DNA of 62,377 nucleotides from Gnetum montanum (lineage: Eukaryota > Streptophyta > Gnetopsida > Gnetales > Gnetaceae): NCBI GenBank assembly GCA_015680685.1, contig MNCI01020885.1, forward strand, positions 334,980 to 397,356, in the 5' to 3' direction. A program made the position numbers and the translations under genes. Under the pieces are notes generated by a model that was not told the DNA's origin, made no database searches, and was given only the letters and a program-made list of their open reading frames with translations. Shown here one piece after another: positions 21,494 through 33,360 of the stretch (position 1 is the first letter of the stretch; each line of letters starts with the position of its first letter).

Positions 21494-24060
21494 ATGTCTT
21501 CAAATAAGAACACCACATCACTTGCCAAGGAACCATAAAGAAGTAGTGAAAAAATCAAAGAAGAAGAAGACTAGAGTATGCTGACATAGACTAGGATCTC
21601 ATATGCTCATCATGATCCTTACTATCCTAATTTCACATTCATCTTTCATCGAGATGAGTAACTCAAGTGGAGAGATCTGCAAGGGAACATCGTTCTACCA
21701 CCAAAATGTTTAGCAACCCTTATGCTCCATATTACTCTCAAGGGGATGAAACTAAGTGAAGCAATTGGAGGTTATCATGAAACCAAATACATGAGTTGAC
21801 TATATGAACCTATTGATGAGTAGTTAAGGAAGGACCATGCCATGGAGGTAAGACATGAACAAGATAAAGGAAAGATAGTTAATTCTACTTTTATCTTGGG
21901 GGAGCTTGATCAAGATGCAGTCATTACAAAAAAAAATCCACCAAAATTATGAGTTCTAGTCAAAGATTCCTATTATTCAACTAGATGGACCTATCAAGAA
22001 TAAATCACACTCCAAACTAGCAAAGATGCTCAGGTAGGAGGCAAAAGACTCAAGGTACAAGCAAGACTCAAGGCCAAGAGTTCCTATTAGGTCCTACAAA
22101 GAAGAACATAAGAGTCATCATAAGAGGACAAGTTGGCACCATTCTCCTACTACCTCATCTACATCCTCATGGTCATCAGAAGACTCTAATAGAAGGAGGT
22201 GAAAGTGTAAAGATCATGACAAGGAAGAGAGGAGAACTCATGATTGCCATGACCATCATGACTATTATTCCAGACATTCTAATTTGTAAGATGAAGAACA
22301 TGAGCAACGTAGATGAAGGAATCACAAAAATCATGAAAGTGATGAACATAGAAGGAGATACTACTACAACAGAGCATACAAACCCAATCGAGACAATGAA
22401 CCCTTGATGGAAACTTGCAATATGATCAACATCTAGGAAGTTGTTTGAATCCTAACCAGGCATGTGAGGTATAGTCGAATTAAATAGCTTAACATGAACA
22501 CCATGTGAAGATTTGAAGGTGACTATAATGCTAATTCACAACATCACCTTCAAGCTTTCCATGATGCTTGTGCCCTATAAAATATCAAAAGTAATTGGAA
22601 AAAGTTAAAGTTCTTTCCCAAAATACTTGTGAAGGAGGCAAAGTGCTGGTATAGGTCACTAGAACCTGAATTAATTAGACACTAGAGTACCATGATTAAA
22701 CTCTTCAATGATAAAGATTAAACTTATTTGTCAGTGTTAAACTTAGTAAAAAAAATCCAAGGATGGAAGCAAGGGACTCATGAGATCCTTGATATAGCAA
22801 TGGACAGACACTATTCACTATTGCATAGATGCCCAAGCCATGGATTTTCACCAAGGGAACAACTCAGGCACATTGTAGATGGGTTGTGAAGTAAAACTAG
22901 AGAGACTCTTGGGGTTTACACCCAAGGCAAATTATCAGAAATGATCACCCATTTCATTCAAAGACTAATTGATCAAGTAGTAAAGGGGGAAGAAGAACTC
23001 AAAAAGTTAGAGTCAACTAAGGAATATAACATAGATCCATCAATTAGAAAGAGAGATGTACGAATATGTCACAAGAAAGAGGATGAAACCTTGGAAGATG
23101 TTATCCAACAAAAAACTCTACCTATTTAGAAATCAATCAATGATATAGTAGCTAAGGTAGAGAAAGTCTATGATTCAGTGGATGAAAAATTTGCTATAGC
23201 CCCAAAGATTGTGAAAGAAAAGACTGAATAAGCACTTAACAGGGGTAAGGAAAAGAAGATGAAAAGAGATCATGGATGACAAAGTTACAAGAACAAAGAA
23301 AAATTTGTTACTATTAAAGGGTATAGTGACTCCAATTCCACAGAAGAGGAAGGATGTAATGTGTGCTAGTATGAACATCCTAAGGGATGTTGTCCTATTA
23401 TGGTTCACTTGCAAGAATCTAGGGTATATGCACTCAACCTGAGTTTTTTGAAAAAGCAGATACCCCAAAGACTACCATATCGTAAAGGTAATATTCGATA
23501 ACCTTTTCAACTGACATATTATCCAAGTGAAGCCTACCCTCAACCACATGAGCAATATCAACAGTAGTGGTAGCAATCACAGACATGGGCAATGCGACTA
23601 CCAAGGCAACAATATCCATATAGCCAACCAAACCCTTATGGATATCATGTTTAGCATCCAATATATCCAAGAAACACATTAGTTCAAACTTCTTCTTCTT
23701 ATTATCCACTAGAATACTACAGACCTACTACTCCAAGGATGGATCACAGTCCTTATGCACATTCACTAGTAGCTAGGCCCATCAAATTCCCCTTCCAATA
23801 CTTTGCCCCTAGGGCCACCACCCATTATACAAGGGGAATTACCATCACAACTATAGTAGAGGAAAGCTACACGAGTAGTAAATATACAAGTGGAGGATCT
23901 TACCAACAATACCAAGGGCCAGACAAAGAAATGTCCTTTCTTTAGGACAAGTTCAAAAAAGGTTGGTAGAGTCAAAACTTCATCAAGACCAACTTCTCCT
24001 ACATTAGATCCACCTATCAATAACAAGCTTTGACATCATTCAACAAAAACATACAAACTA
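21494..24060 (+). pseudogene. gag of element E
   Basis: ATG at 21494 (MSSNKNTTSLAK) aligns with the other gag starts. The N-terminal domain shows YPNFTFIFHRDE and GNIVLPPK (21640-21710). A Ser/Arg/His-rich linker spans about 22000-22410, the gag core 22470-23130 (LFPKILVKEAK-type block near 22610; DQVVKGEEELKKLES at 22970-23015) and a zinc-knuckle-like CNVC, then YEHPKGCCP at 23359-23397. A Gln/Pro/Tyr-rich tail runs to about 24060. Many stops and shifts show long decay. Confidence 0.75.
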
Positions 24061-24089
24061 TCATGCTGATTGAAATTTTCACAAATTGG

Positions 24090-24510
24090 ATTAAGGTAGG
24101 ACCACTTCCTAAGAAGAGAACTGATCTAGGAGTTCCTTTGATCTATTTACAAGTAGCTAGAAATCTATGATGCAAAGCTCAATTAGACTCAGGTTCTAGG
24201 GTAAATTTGATCTCTTACAAAACATATCAATCATAGAACCTACCACCATTGAAAGAGAGCAACATTAAGTTGGAGCTTGTAGATTAGTTTTTTGCCATTC
24301 CTCTAGGATAGATAGACGATGTAGTGACCATTGTTAATGGGTGGTCTTATCTAGCAAACTTTCTAGTAATCAATGTAAATGATGTTGATAAGAAATTTCC
24401 AATTATCATAGGGAGAGCATGGCTTAGCATAATAGATGCTAAGCTAAGTATGATGGATCTATTTGTTGAGATATCTAAGGAAGACATCCACAGATCGATA
24501 CACATGTAGT
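24090..24510 (+). pseudogene. Aspartic protease of element E
   Basis: The active site reads QLDSGSRVNLIS (24181-24216), so Asp-Ser-Gly is intact. It is followed by the flap-like region and FPIIIGRAWLSIIDAKLS (24396-24450). Two stops lie between these parts, near 24234 and 24286. The protease would cut Gag and Gag-Pol. Homology to pol ends soon after 24510. Confidence 0.8.
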
Positions 24511-26270
24511 GAATTCCATGCATTACTATTAAAAGAAAAGGGTGTAATCATGGACCAACCTTCCAAAATGTCAACACAATCACTATACCAGTCCATAATA
24601 ACAATGAAAATAAAACATGTGAAAAAGAAAGAGTAACGGTCACTAAACCAAAAGACATCCTATGGCTAACAACTAAGAACCTTCAACCATCCAAAATATG
24701 CATGGAACAATTTGGCTCACTTATTAATCCCCATTCTAAGAAAATAAATCCAACTAAGGATCCAAAAATGAAATTAATAAATCATAATCATACACCAAAA
24801 GGAAAGGAAAACAAGAACTTCGATAATCAAAACTTAACTACCATCAAAATCACATGGAATAATAATAGAAAATTCAAATCAATACAGATGGTAAGTGAAC
24901 AACCTAGAGTGTATGATCTAGGAAATATAGGGAGCATTTTTCAAACACTCACCCACAAGTTCAATCATGGGAGAGATGCCCCATCTTAAGTCTATAATTA
25001 ATAAGTTCTTTTTCATTTTTTATTTTACAATTCTTTTCACTCTTTCACATTCTTTGATACAAATTTTCCTATTTCTTTACTTTTTTATTTCTTAAAAATT
25101 CAATATTTTTTCACATTTTTCAATTCTTTAACAAATTTTCATTCTTTATACCTTTTTCAAATTCTTACTATTTTCTTCATTTCTTTCAATACTTTGTTTT
25201 TAAACGCTTTGTAAATAAATTTTCTTACTAATAAGACACATTACAGATACAGGCAAGATGTAGTCTAATAAGATGAATATTTCTTTATCTTATCAAGTCA
25301 TACGGGATTGATTATTTGAATAGTGAGCCACATCATTCATCCATTCATTCCATTAATAAAAGGTTTTGACCATGACCATACTAATATTCTCTTCCATCAT
25401 ACAACTAAGAATAAACTTGTGATCATTATGCCTAGATAGAAAAGTAAAGAACCAAGAGGAAATGTACAGGATGTGACCTCAAGGGGATTTGTGAATTCTT
25501 TTGGATTACTATTGTGAGTTCTATCATGTTGCTAAGGTTGTATTATATCCTTGTAGATCAAATGAAAAATGGAATTAAGAGTAAAATAAGTATTTCCTTG
25601 AAAGGTTGACACAAAAAAGAATTAAAAGAGAATAGAATAAATTTCTAGGAGTCCCACTAGAAAGACATGTTACCCATGCTTGAAGGTATGTGGTTTCTCA
25701 TAAATCTAAAAATAAAAAAAAGTGCTATGAATAAACTCTTCCCTTGGACAATACGCCAAGTGAGAATACTCCTTTCAACATTGATAGTTATAAAATTGTA
25801 ATTCCAAGAGATGAAATGATGCGATGTCACTGGAATGTGGTCTGCACTTGATTTGAATCTTGGAATGAAAGGATAGTGATTACTGTAACCACTAATAAAA
25901 CACAAGAATTCATTATGCCTATAGTACGATACCTCGCATCCCAATTTCTGCAATCACTTCTAAGTCCATATCATCCCACTATAAGAATATTTATAACTTG
26001 TGTTTTTGTGTAACATAGTATTATTTTCTCAATTTGGTGGTACTAACATATATGTTTTGCTAAAAATGTATGCATTACATTCAACTCCATAAGTGCCTAA
26101 GGACACTTTTAGGCATGGTTATATAAGGGATTAAGGGTAGGAGCCTACTTTGGGAAGGATCCACTTGTATAACTATTGTATCTTATACCTACTAAGTGAT
26201 TCCACATCATCTTGAACCTTCCAGCATCAACAAATATCAATAAACACATCCCATATCATTTAAACTATAT
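24511..26270 (+). other. Post-protease and 3' region of element E
   Basis: Sequence after protease keeps a weak match to the pre-RT leader (a Met-rich stretch near 24690), then passes without RT or integrase into the block TCAATCATGGGAGAGATG at 24962-24979, which normally follows integrase. A T-rich stretch (25010-25220) and the 3' region with matches to B (25320-25690) follow. No gene was recognised. Confidence 0.6.
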
Positions 26271-26759
26271 GTTATCACAACATGGATTCATTACCCTTCT
26301 TATCCATCTTAAGAACTTTCCCAGCCCAAGATTCCTTCCTTATGAACTTTCAATGATAAAGTTTTAAAAAATATGCATATATCCATCATCCAAACCCTTT
26401 GATTAACTTTTAAACCTTCCAAACGTCTAAAAGAATCATTTTTTATCCTCAAAACTTCATGAAAAATGCAAATTTTTGGGCTCTAATATCAAGTCCACCC
26501 CGATATTAGGTCAGAAAAAAACTATATATGGCTGGACACTTACCAAAAATTTTCATAATTTTATAGTTAAACCAAGGGCTATTTTTTCAGATTTTCTTCT
26601 ATAAATTTAGCTCTGACCTCCTAGCTTTCCCAAGCCATAACTTGCATTCTATTGCTTTGATTTCATTGATTTTTGAGTCAATTTGATCCCAAAGTGCTCA
26701 TCCTAGTCATGGGTTGGGGGGTGGGTAGGGGTGGGGTGCTAGTGAGGAAAATCTAAGCC
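26271..26759. other. Spacer between E and the LINE, with a G-rich run
   Basis: No coding motif is seen. A run of G blocks, GGGTTGGGGGGTGGGTAGGG and onward, at 26711-26736 has at least four runs of three or more G and could form a G-quadruplex on the plus strand. Confidence 0.5.
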
Positions 26760-28760
26760 AAATTTTCAAAATTGCTAATACTAGGAAGGTATTTTAAGGA
26801 TAACTGTGAAGTAAAACTTGAAATTTTGAATGAAAAATCAATCATATGAATGCCAAAACACTCAAATAATGATAAATCATATGGAAAGATCTCTAAATTT
26901 ATTGACATCATGAAAAGATGAAACATCAATAGTACCTCTAAGAAACAAGATGGAAAGTGGAGAAAGCTCAAAATTCGAGTGAGGATTACAATCTTTTCTA
27001 ATTAAGAAAAAATAAATTACTAAAATGGAGTAACCATCATTATTTATCAATCTATCAAGGATAAAGTAGTACAAGTATACTACCATGGTGATTAAATTAT
27101 GGGCATAAAAATTATTCTTGGAAATAAGATCATCAACATCATTAGTATATATGCTTCACAAATTAGCTTAGAAAACTCCATCAACCAAGGTTTTTGGAAT
27201 TTAATATATTTGGTGCTTCAAGGAATCATACAACAAGAAAGCATATTCATTAGAGGAGATTTTAATGGTCATGTTGGATCTATGAAAATGAGATATGATA
27301 GGATTCACAGATGATAATGGATTTGGAGAGCATAATGATATGGGAGATTCACCACTATAATTTGCAAATGGCTATGATTTTGCAAGTGTAAATACTTGTT
27401 TCTAGAAGTGGATGGAACATTTAATTACATATAAGAGTGGTATGTATAGAACATAAATTGATTATGTCTTGCTATGCAAAAGAGATTAGGCCATGTGCAA
27501 AGACTACAAGGTCATAGGTAAAGAGAGCCTTGTAGCTTAACATTGACTAATGGTCATGTATTTAACTATACATAGCTTCAAAGCTAGCAAGAGAAAATTG
27601 GCTAAATATATAAAATAGTGGAATTTGAGGGAAGATATCATCGCATTATTTAGAGAAATGTTATTCAAAATGGCATATAAAATTTGCATTTCTCTACAAA
27701 TTTAATTTGGGACCAAATAAAAAGTTGTATTTAGAAAATTGAAAAGAGAATTTTCAGTGAAACAAAAGCTATAAAACACATCCTAGAAGAGATATGGTAG
27801 TGGAGAGATGAAGTGCACCATGATATTCAAAACAAGAAAAAAAAACACTTTAATGAATGGTAGCAAAGTAGAAACAAAAAAAATATTTTAATATACAAAA
27901 TGATAGAAGAATAGGAAAAAGTAGTAGCAACCAAAGCCAAATATTAATGGATAGCTTTTATGAGAAATTAGAAACAAATGAACAAGAATAACAATTAGAA
28001 ATAAGAAATGTAAGAACATTGATCATGTTAAATGCATCAAGGAGGTAGATGAAAGAATTTTGATAAAATATAATGAAATGTTAGATAGGTAGAAAATTAA
28101 TTTCAAAAATTATTAAATGAAAAATTTCAAAAATAAGACATTCAAGTAGAAGAACCAAATTTTGGTTTTGTTAATGAATTTTTCTTCATTGAAGTGAAAA
28201 CAATCTTATCAAAAATGAATAATGAAAAAATTTGTTAAACTAAATAAAATTCCTATAGAATCTTGAAAATCACTAAGAGATATATGAGTTGCATGCTTAA
28301 CACACTTATTTAGCAAAAATTTGATAGAGAAAAAGCATGGTTGTTTCCATCTACCAAAATAAAGAAGATGTGCAAATTATAGAAGGATCAAGCTAATAAA
28401 CTACACTATGAAGCTTTAGAAGAGATTCATAGAGCACTATCTTAGACTTAAATCAAGAGTATTAAAAGATTATTTGGATATATGCTGAGAAAATTTACAT
28501 TAAATGCTAATTTCTTAATATGATAATTGATGGAGGACTTCAAAAACATAGAGAAAAACTACATATGATCTTCATTGACATGGAAAAAGCATATAGAAAA
28601 GTACCTAGAAATATTATTTGGTATATCTTGTAGAGAACAAATATTCTTGATAAATATATTAAAGTGATTCAAGAAATATATAAACAAGCTACTTATGACA
28701 CATGCTTTTTCAGTTTACCACAAATCAAAACTAAGTATGGTTCTAACATTGTTTTATGCT
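26760..28760 (+). mobile_element. Degenerate RTE-like LINE (endonuclease and reverse transcriptase)
   Basis: The endonuclease region reads IIRNKIINIISIYA-like text, with IFIRGDFNGHVGS at 27245-27283. IDYVLL near 27457 is the signature of an EEP-type endonuclease with the GDFN motif intact. RT follows: RKVPRNIIWYIL and FIDMEKAYRKVPR (near 28570-28625) and YIKVIQEIYKQATYDT (28655-28700) are typical of plant RTE-clade LINEs. Numerous stops and shifts are present. Homology ends near 28740, before the catalytic FADD region, so it is truncated or interrupted. No poly(A) tail or target duplication was identified. Confidence 0.75.
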
Positions 28761-29959
28761 AGGTCAAGCATACAATTTTATTAATTTATGAATCTAGGCA
28801 TCATCCAAGTTCATAATACAACTTATGAATTGTTAGAGATAGTGTAAGATGTGTCCTCATGTGGACCATAAAATTTGCTTTCAATTTTATATTTTTTATC
28901 ATGTTTAATTTGAAGTCATAATGTTTTCTAGTTTTCAAAAGTTATAAGTCATAAGGAGTCTTTAGGAGTTAGTTTTTTTAATTTCAAAAATACGAAGTTT
29001 ATGTTTTATTTCATGTAAGTGCATATGCACACTTCACTTTTGTAATAAATCATTCATCCTACATGTAATCCTCATCAAAGTGAGGCATCCCTAAAAAATA
29101 TAAGGATTCTTCTCCTTCATTATAAACTTGATGAGAGCACTTTGTTTCAAGTTAAAGGTGAATAGAAGAAAAGTAATGTGTTGGTTATTCTCTAAGTTTC
29201 TTTATGTGCATTTTCTTTTTATTCTCTCATTCTCATAACATGAATTAAGAAGATCTTCATAATTCTCTCATCTAAATTTTCACAATGTTCTCATAATTTC
29301 TTACAATCTAATCTCATTATCTTATTCTCATAACTTTATCTCTTAATTTTTAGTTTATATTTTTTAATTTTACAACTATTTGAATTACATATGAAAGCTC
29401 ATGTTTATGTTTGAAGAATCTATGTTTTGGAAGCTCAAGTAAGAAGTGTTTGATGATTTGAATTGGTAACTTAAGTAAGGATTTATTTCATGCCTTGTTG
29501 TGGAAGCTTTACATGTTATTAGATCTATTATTTTGACATATGAATTAGCATTTTATGTTAATTTGTGGAGATTCTGGAGAGCTCTCTAAGGATTTTGAAT
29601 TATCTTCATCCTTTCTCTCAAAATTTCAGAAGTATGTGATGTTGTATGACAAATTTGGCATCATGGATTAATAGATTTAGTATTGTCTTGTAGTTTTGGA
29701 GACTTGGATTATAAATATAAGTTCTTAGAGGGTTGAGTTTCTGTTTTCTTTCAAGAATTTCACACTTATGAGTTATTTTGAAGTCCATGCTATAAACTCA
29801 TTTGCATGCCATATTAAATCTCATTGTATATTAGTTTTTAGGCTCTATGTTGATCTTTGATGTACCACAACACTATGGACAAAGCTTGAAGAAGATTTGA
29901 TGTAATTTACCCTTAAATTGGGCTTGTTTGAACTCTTAATTTTAGGTTGTAAGTCATAT

Positions 29960-30215
29960 CGATTTTCTATCGCTGTTGTGGTAAGAACTTGATATAATTT
30001 TTAGCATATTGATTTTTCCATCACTATTGCAACAAAGTGCTTATCACATTCCATCACTACCATGATAAAGTACTTATCACATCTCATCACTTCTACAAGA
30101 AAGTTCAAGTTGTAGCATATCACATCATCATCATTGCTACAATAAAGTGCTTATCACATCATCATTGTTACCATGATAAAGTTTGATAACCCACATATTG
30201 CAACTACAATAAAGT
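29960..30215. repeat. Degenerate direct repeats around ATAAAGTGCTTATCACAT
   Basis: Phrases such as AAAGTGCTTATCACAT, AAAGTACTTATCACAT and AAAGTGCTTATCACATCATC recur five to seven times at intervals of roughly 40-60 bp, mixed with CCATCACTACCATGAT-like text. The spacing is irregular, so this is a decayed tandem array or low-complexity sequence. Confidence 0.55.
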
Positions 30216-31070
30216 GCTATAAGTTGCCAAAAAATTCTAGATTGTTTATTGTAATCATCTCATCCCAGCAATTAAAGTTTTATAACCAAAAGTTAGATCT
30301 TGATTTTTAGTTACCTAGGCAACATTCATTGATAGGGTTAGAATTTGTAAGTAATTTATTAGGGCTTGATTTTGGGTATTTTCGTTTGTGATTTTTACTA
30401 CATATCTTTTGATGCTGATCTCCAACAAGAAGTTCATTTTTTGTGATTCCAAGAAGGCTTTGAAATCAAAATTTTTCTAAGTGTTAAAGCTAATGCAAAT
30501 TCCATGTTAGCTACAACTTTATTAACATCATCCTAAAAAAATTTATTTTGACATCAATTTAGACCTTGCAGGATCCTAAATAGTACATCCTAAGCTTCCA
30601 TGACTTTACAGGATTAAAATTTAGTAATTTAGGACAATTTGACTATAGAACCCCAGGTGCTCCTAGGGTTCAAATTTGGCATCAATAGTACAAATAGGAT
30701 CTTAAATGCTCCTAGGGTACATGTCATCTATAGTTTTTATCTCCTACTTTTCCAGGATTTCCATTAGCCTATTGACATTGGAAGAGCACTCAAAATGGTG
30801 ATTTTATCAAGTATGAAGGCACCTTGGACAATTTGAAATTGAAATTTAGTAAACACTTATAGATGACACTGATGCATACATCAGCATCAGCATCATCATG
30901 ATGACATTAGTACCATTTTAAGTCCTTGGGATTAATGTCCAACATCTCTTCCTTAGGTTTGTAGGCTTCTTGGCATATTTTGGGAAACATTCTACCATAT
31001 TTTGACTTTACCTTTAGTGTTTTAGAGGTCAACAATGTTAACTCAAGCTAATATGTGAAGTTTCATTAAG

Positions 31071-31323
31071 CCACATTGATGCTAACACTAACATTAGTGT
31101 CAGTGCTTGCAGGACCCACATTTGGTCCTTCTTGCTCATTATATTTAACATTCAATAGTACCACTTGATCTCACATGCTTCTTAGTAGCATCTTGACAGT
31201 ATTCAATGTCAGATTAGAGGTTAAATGGGGTAGGAGCTCAAAATTGCAACTTAGTCAAAAATGGTAAAAAGTTAACTAGGTGTTAATAATGCTAATGTTG
31301 ACACTAATGTTAGCATCAATGTC
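31071..31323. repeat. Inverted pair of a GATGCTAACATTAGTGT-type segment
   Basis: 31071-31098 (ACATTGATGCTAAC, then ATTAGTGT after a 6-base insert) is the reverse complement of 31302-31323, about 200 bp away. A third related phrase with repeated CAGCATCAGCATCATC occurs near 30893. Function is unknown. Confidence 0.45.
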
Positions 31324-32029
31324 AACACTTTTGGCACATGTAATTTGACATCCTACACATTTCAACTTAACTTTTGACACCATCCCTTAGCCTTAAAAGC
31401 TCTTTAGTAACAACTCGACACCATTAAACATTAATTTCAAGGTTAGACATATCTCTAGGAGGTTTATATTAGCACTTGGACAAAGCTACCAACATTCTTT
31501 TCCTTCTAGCATCATTGCTATGCTCCATAACCACCATAGCTCCATTGAGCTTTAACAACAATGTTGAAATAGAATCCATGTTAACCTTCCAAACTTAGAA
31601 CTTTTTGGGCTTCAATGGTAGTCTCTATAGGTAGAATTGTTTTAGCTCTAGAGTCACTAATATGACACTTAGTCAAAACAACCCAATTTTGTTCTAGAAT
31701 TGATTCTAGATCATTCTTGTGTCTTTCCTATCCATCTACCTACTTGCCAGAGGTTCCAAATCCCTCATCAAACTCACATTTTGCTCTTAAACTGATTTGT
31801 TATTGTCAATTTTCCTACACCTATTTTTTATTTCAACACTTGTAGTTTTCACACTCCATAGGAGGCAAATGTTATTTAAATATTAATAGAGCCTTTTTAT
31901 TAGCTTAAAAAGGGAACCTAAATCCTTCCCTGATATCAAAGTGTCTTATTTTCATTATTTTATGCTTATTTAATTAGGTTTAATCACTTTTTCATATTTC
32001 TCATTGTTTTAGTTATGTTGAATGTGCAT

Positions 32030-32239
32030 GATGATGAGCCATGTACATATGACGAGGCTCACTCATCATCTCCTAGTAAGCAATGGATGGATGCTATGAT
32101 GGACAAGATGCAGTCTATGAAGGTCAATCCTATCTAGGACTTAGTTAACTTTTTAGCTAGGGACAAGATCATTAGAAATAAATTGATCTTGAACATTAAG
32201 CATAAGAAAGATAGTTTCATTCAAAAGTATAAAGCATGT
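32030..32239 (+). pseudogene. N-terminal part of copia reverse transcriptase
   Basis: The text DEPCTYDEAHSSPSSKQW, then MDAMMDKMQSMKVNPI and DLVNFLARDK, ends in FIQKYKA, the usual start of a Ty1/copia RT (DPxTYxEA, WxxAMxxEM, KYKARLVAKG). One stop replaces Trp in the NxxWDLV motif. The frame stops at the insertion of element G. Confidence 0.82.
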
Positions 32240-33218
32240 TGATGAGACGCGACTCGCACAAGCTGCGATATCGCGACCGCTATGATATCGTATCCCATGT
32301 GATATCGTGTCGTCCCCTGCGATATCGCGTACACGATATTGCATTCCATCACCAAATTTATAAATAAGATGCGGCACTCCCTTCATTTCTCATCCTAGGC
32401 TTAAAGAGGAAAACTCTGGCAGTTTGATCACTCCATAGATAGAATATTTTCCATGTGCCCGCAGTAGGAGTCCTCAAGTGAACGGATCTTTATTCGAGCA
32501 GCTTTGTACCTGAATGCAAGTTGTGTATGGCAATAAAGATGAGCTTTGTGGATAAACCTTGCAGTTCATGGAATAGGTTTATTACCTATCATTTCTTACC
32601 TGTTATTTATTACCTGCATTAGCGTGGCATGAGTACGACTTGATTACGAGCATTGATGAATGTGTACGGCTAATCAAGGAATCGGCTACTCATCGTGATT
32701 AGATTCTCTTACCCTTATCTCCTAGAGTGCGGAATGAGTACGACTTGATTACGAGCATCTACGGGTGTGTACAGCTAGTCAAGGAATCGGCTGCTCATTA
32801 CATTTAGGCTAGTTAAGTGCCTCAATACGACCAGTTCGAGCACGTGCGTTACGTGTGGTGATTCCAGTAACAATTAGCATTTGGTAGCCACAGTTGCATA
32901 GTTTAGGGTGTGTATGGTAAGTGGGAATGGATGCTGACGCTAGTTAATTTAGACTTAGTCCTTAGTTAGAGTTAGCTAGGTTCTCAACCCTTCACCTCAA
33001 TAGCATAGGAGAAAAATAGAAAAGCTATAAAAATCATATACCTCAGACTTACTTAACCATACACTGTGACAACAACAAGTAAGTTTGGGAAGACAACGAA
33101 TGATTAACCCCAAGTGTTCCATGGGGCATTTAGGCATTTAGTCTGTGAAGTTCGACCAAATCGTGCATGCTATGCTCATTTTGTATGGTTCAGTGGAGGG
33201 GTACCTAGCCACTCATCA
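32240..33218 (+). repeat. 5' LTR of element G (979 bp)
   Basis: It runs from TGATGAG to CTCATCA. U3 holds GCGATATCGCG and related palindromes (32264-32345), then TATAAATAAG at 32359. The hairpin pair is CTTTATT 32488-32494 and AATAAAG 32532-32538. A 105-bp near-repeat starting GAGTACGACTTGATTACGAG occurs at 32631 and 32736, which explains why this LTR is longer than those of A and H. Confidence 0.95.
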
Positions 33219-33219
33219 T

Positions 33220-33237
33220 TGTCACTGTTGCCGGGGA
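33220..33237 (+). other. Primer-binding site of element G (tRNA-Asp type)
   Basis: TGTCACTGTTGCCGGGGA matches the complement of plant tRNA-Asp at 15 of 18 positions. Confidence 0.88.
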
Positions 33238-33360
33238 CTAAGTGTTTGTGTGTCGAATAGAACATAAGGGATATCACTCACATCATTGTAAGCCTTAACA
33301 AACCTTCAGGTTAATCAAAAGAGAAAATTTATATAACGATGAATTAACACACCGATAATA

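Larger units (their letters stand above)
20509..26270 (+). mobile_element. Element E: gag-protease element without RT or integrase, 3' LTR missing
   Basis: It has a 5' LTR (about 20509-21362), tRNA-Asp-type primer site, gag, protease, then directly a T-rich stretch and the post-pol 3' region (24511-26270). RT, RNase H and integrase are absent, as in element G, though E's LTR and coding sequence are clearly diverged from G's. Homology to post-pol regions fades at about 26270 and no 3' LTR is found. Either the end was lost or the LINE region replaced it. Confidence 0.75.
28761..32029. other. About 3.3 kb without recognised genes; degenerate repeats
   Basis: I find no convincing coding domain on either strand. 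It holds a cluster of degenerate short direct repeats (29960-30215) and related inverted segments (31071-31323). TGTTAGAG at 28831 could be the start of a copia-type LTR, but I could not find its end. Part of the 3' end may belong to the copia element that is recognisable from 32030. Confidence 0.4.

Noticed and set aside
23434-24026. Minus-strand ORFs across the E gag tail
   Set aside because: Antisense to the Gln/Pro/Tyr-rich gag tail, whose base composition keeps the opposite strand open.
28831-29530. Copia-type solo LTR starting TGTTAGAG
   Set aside because: Start and general composition fit, but no matching end, primer site or duplication was found.
29960-30215. CRISPR-like array
   Set aside because: Repeats are degenerate, irregularly spaced and in a plant nuclear context.
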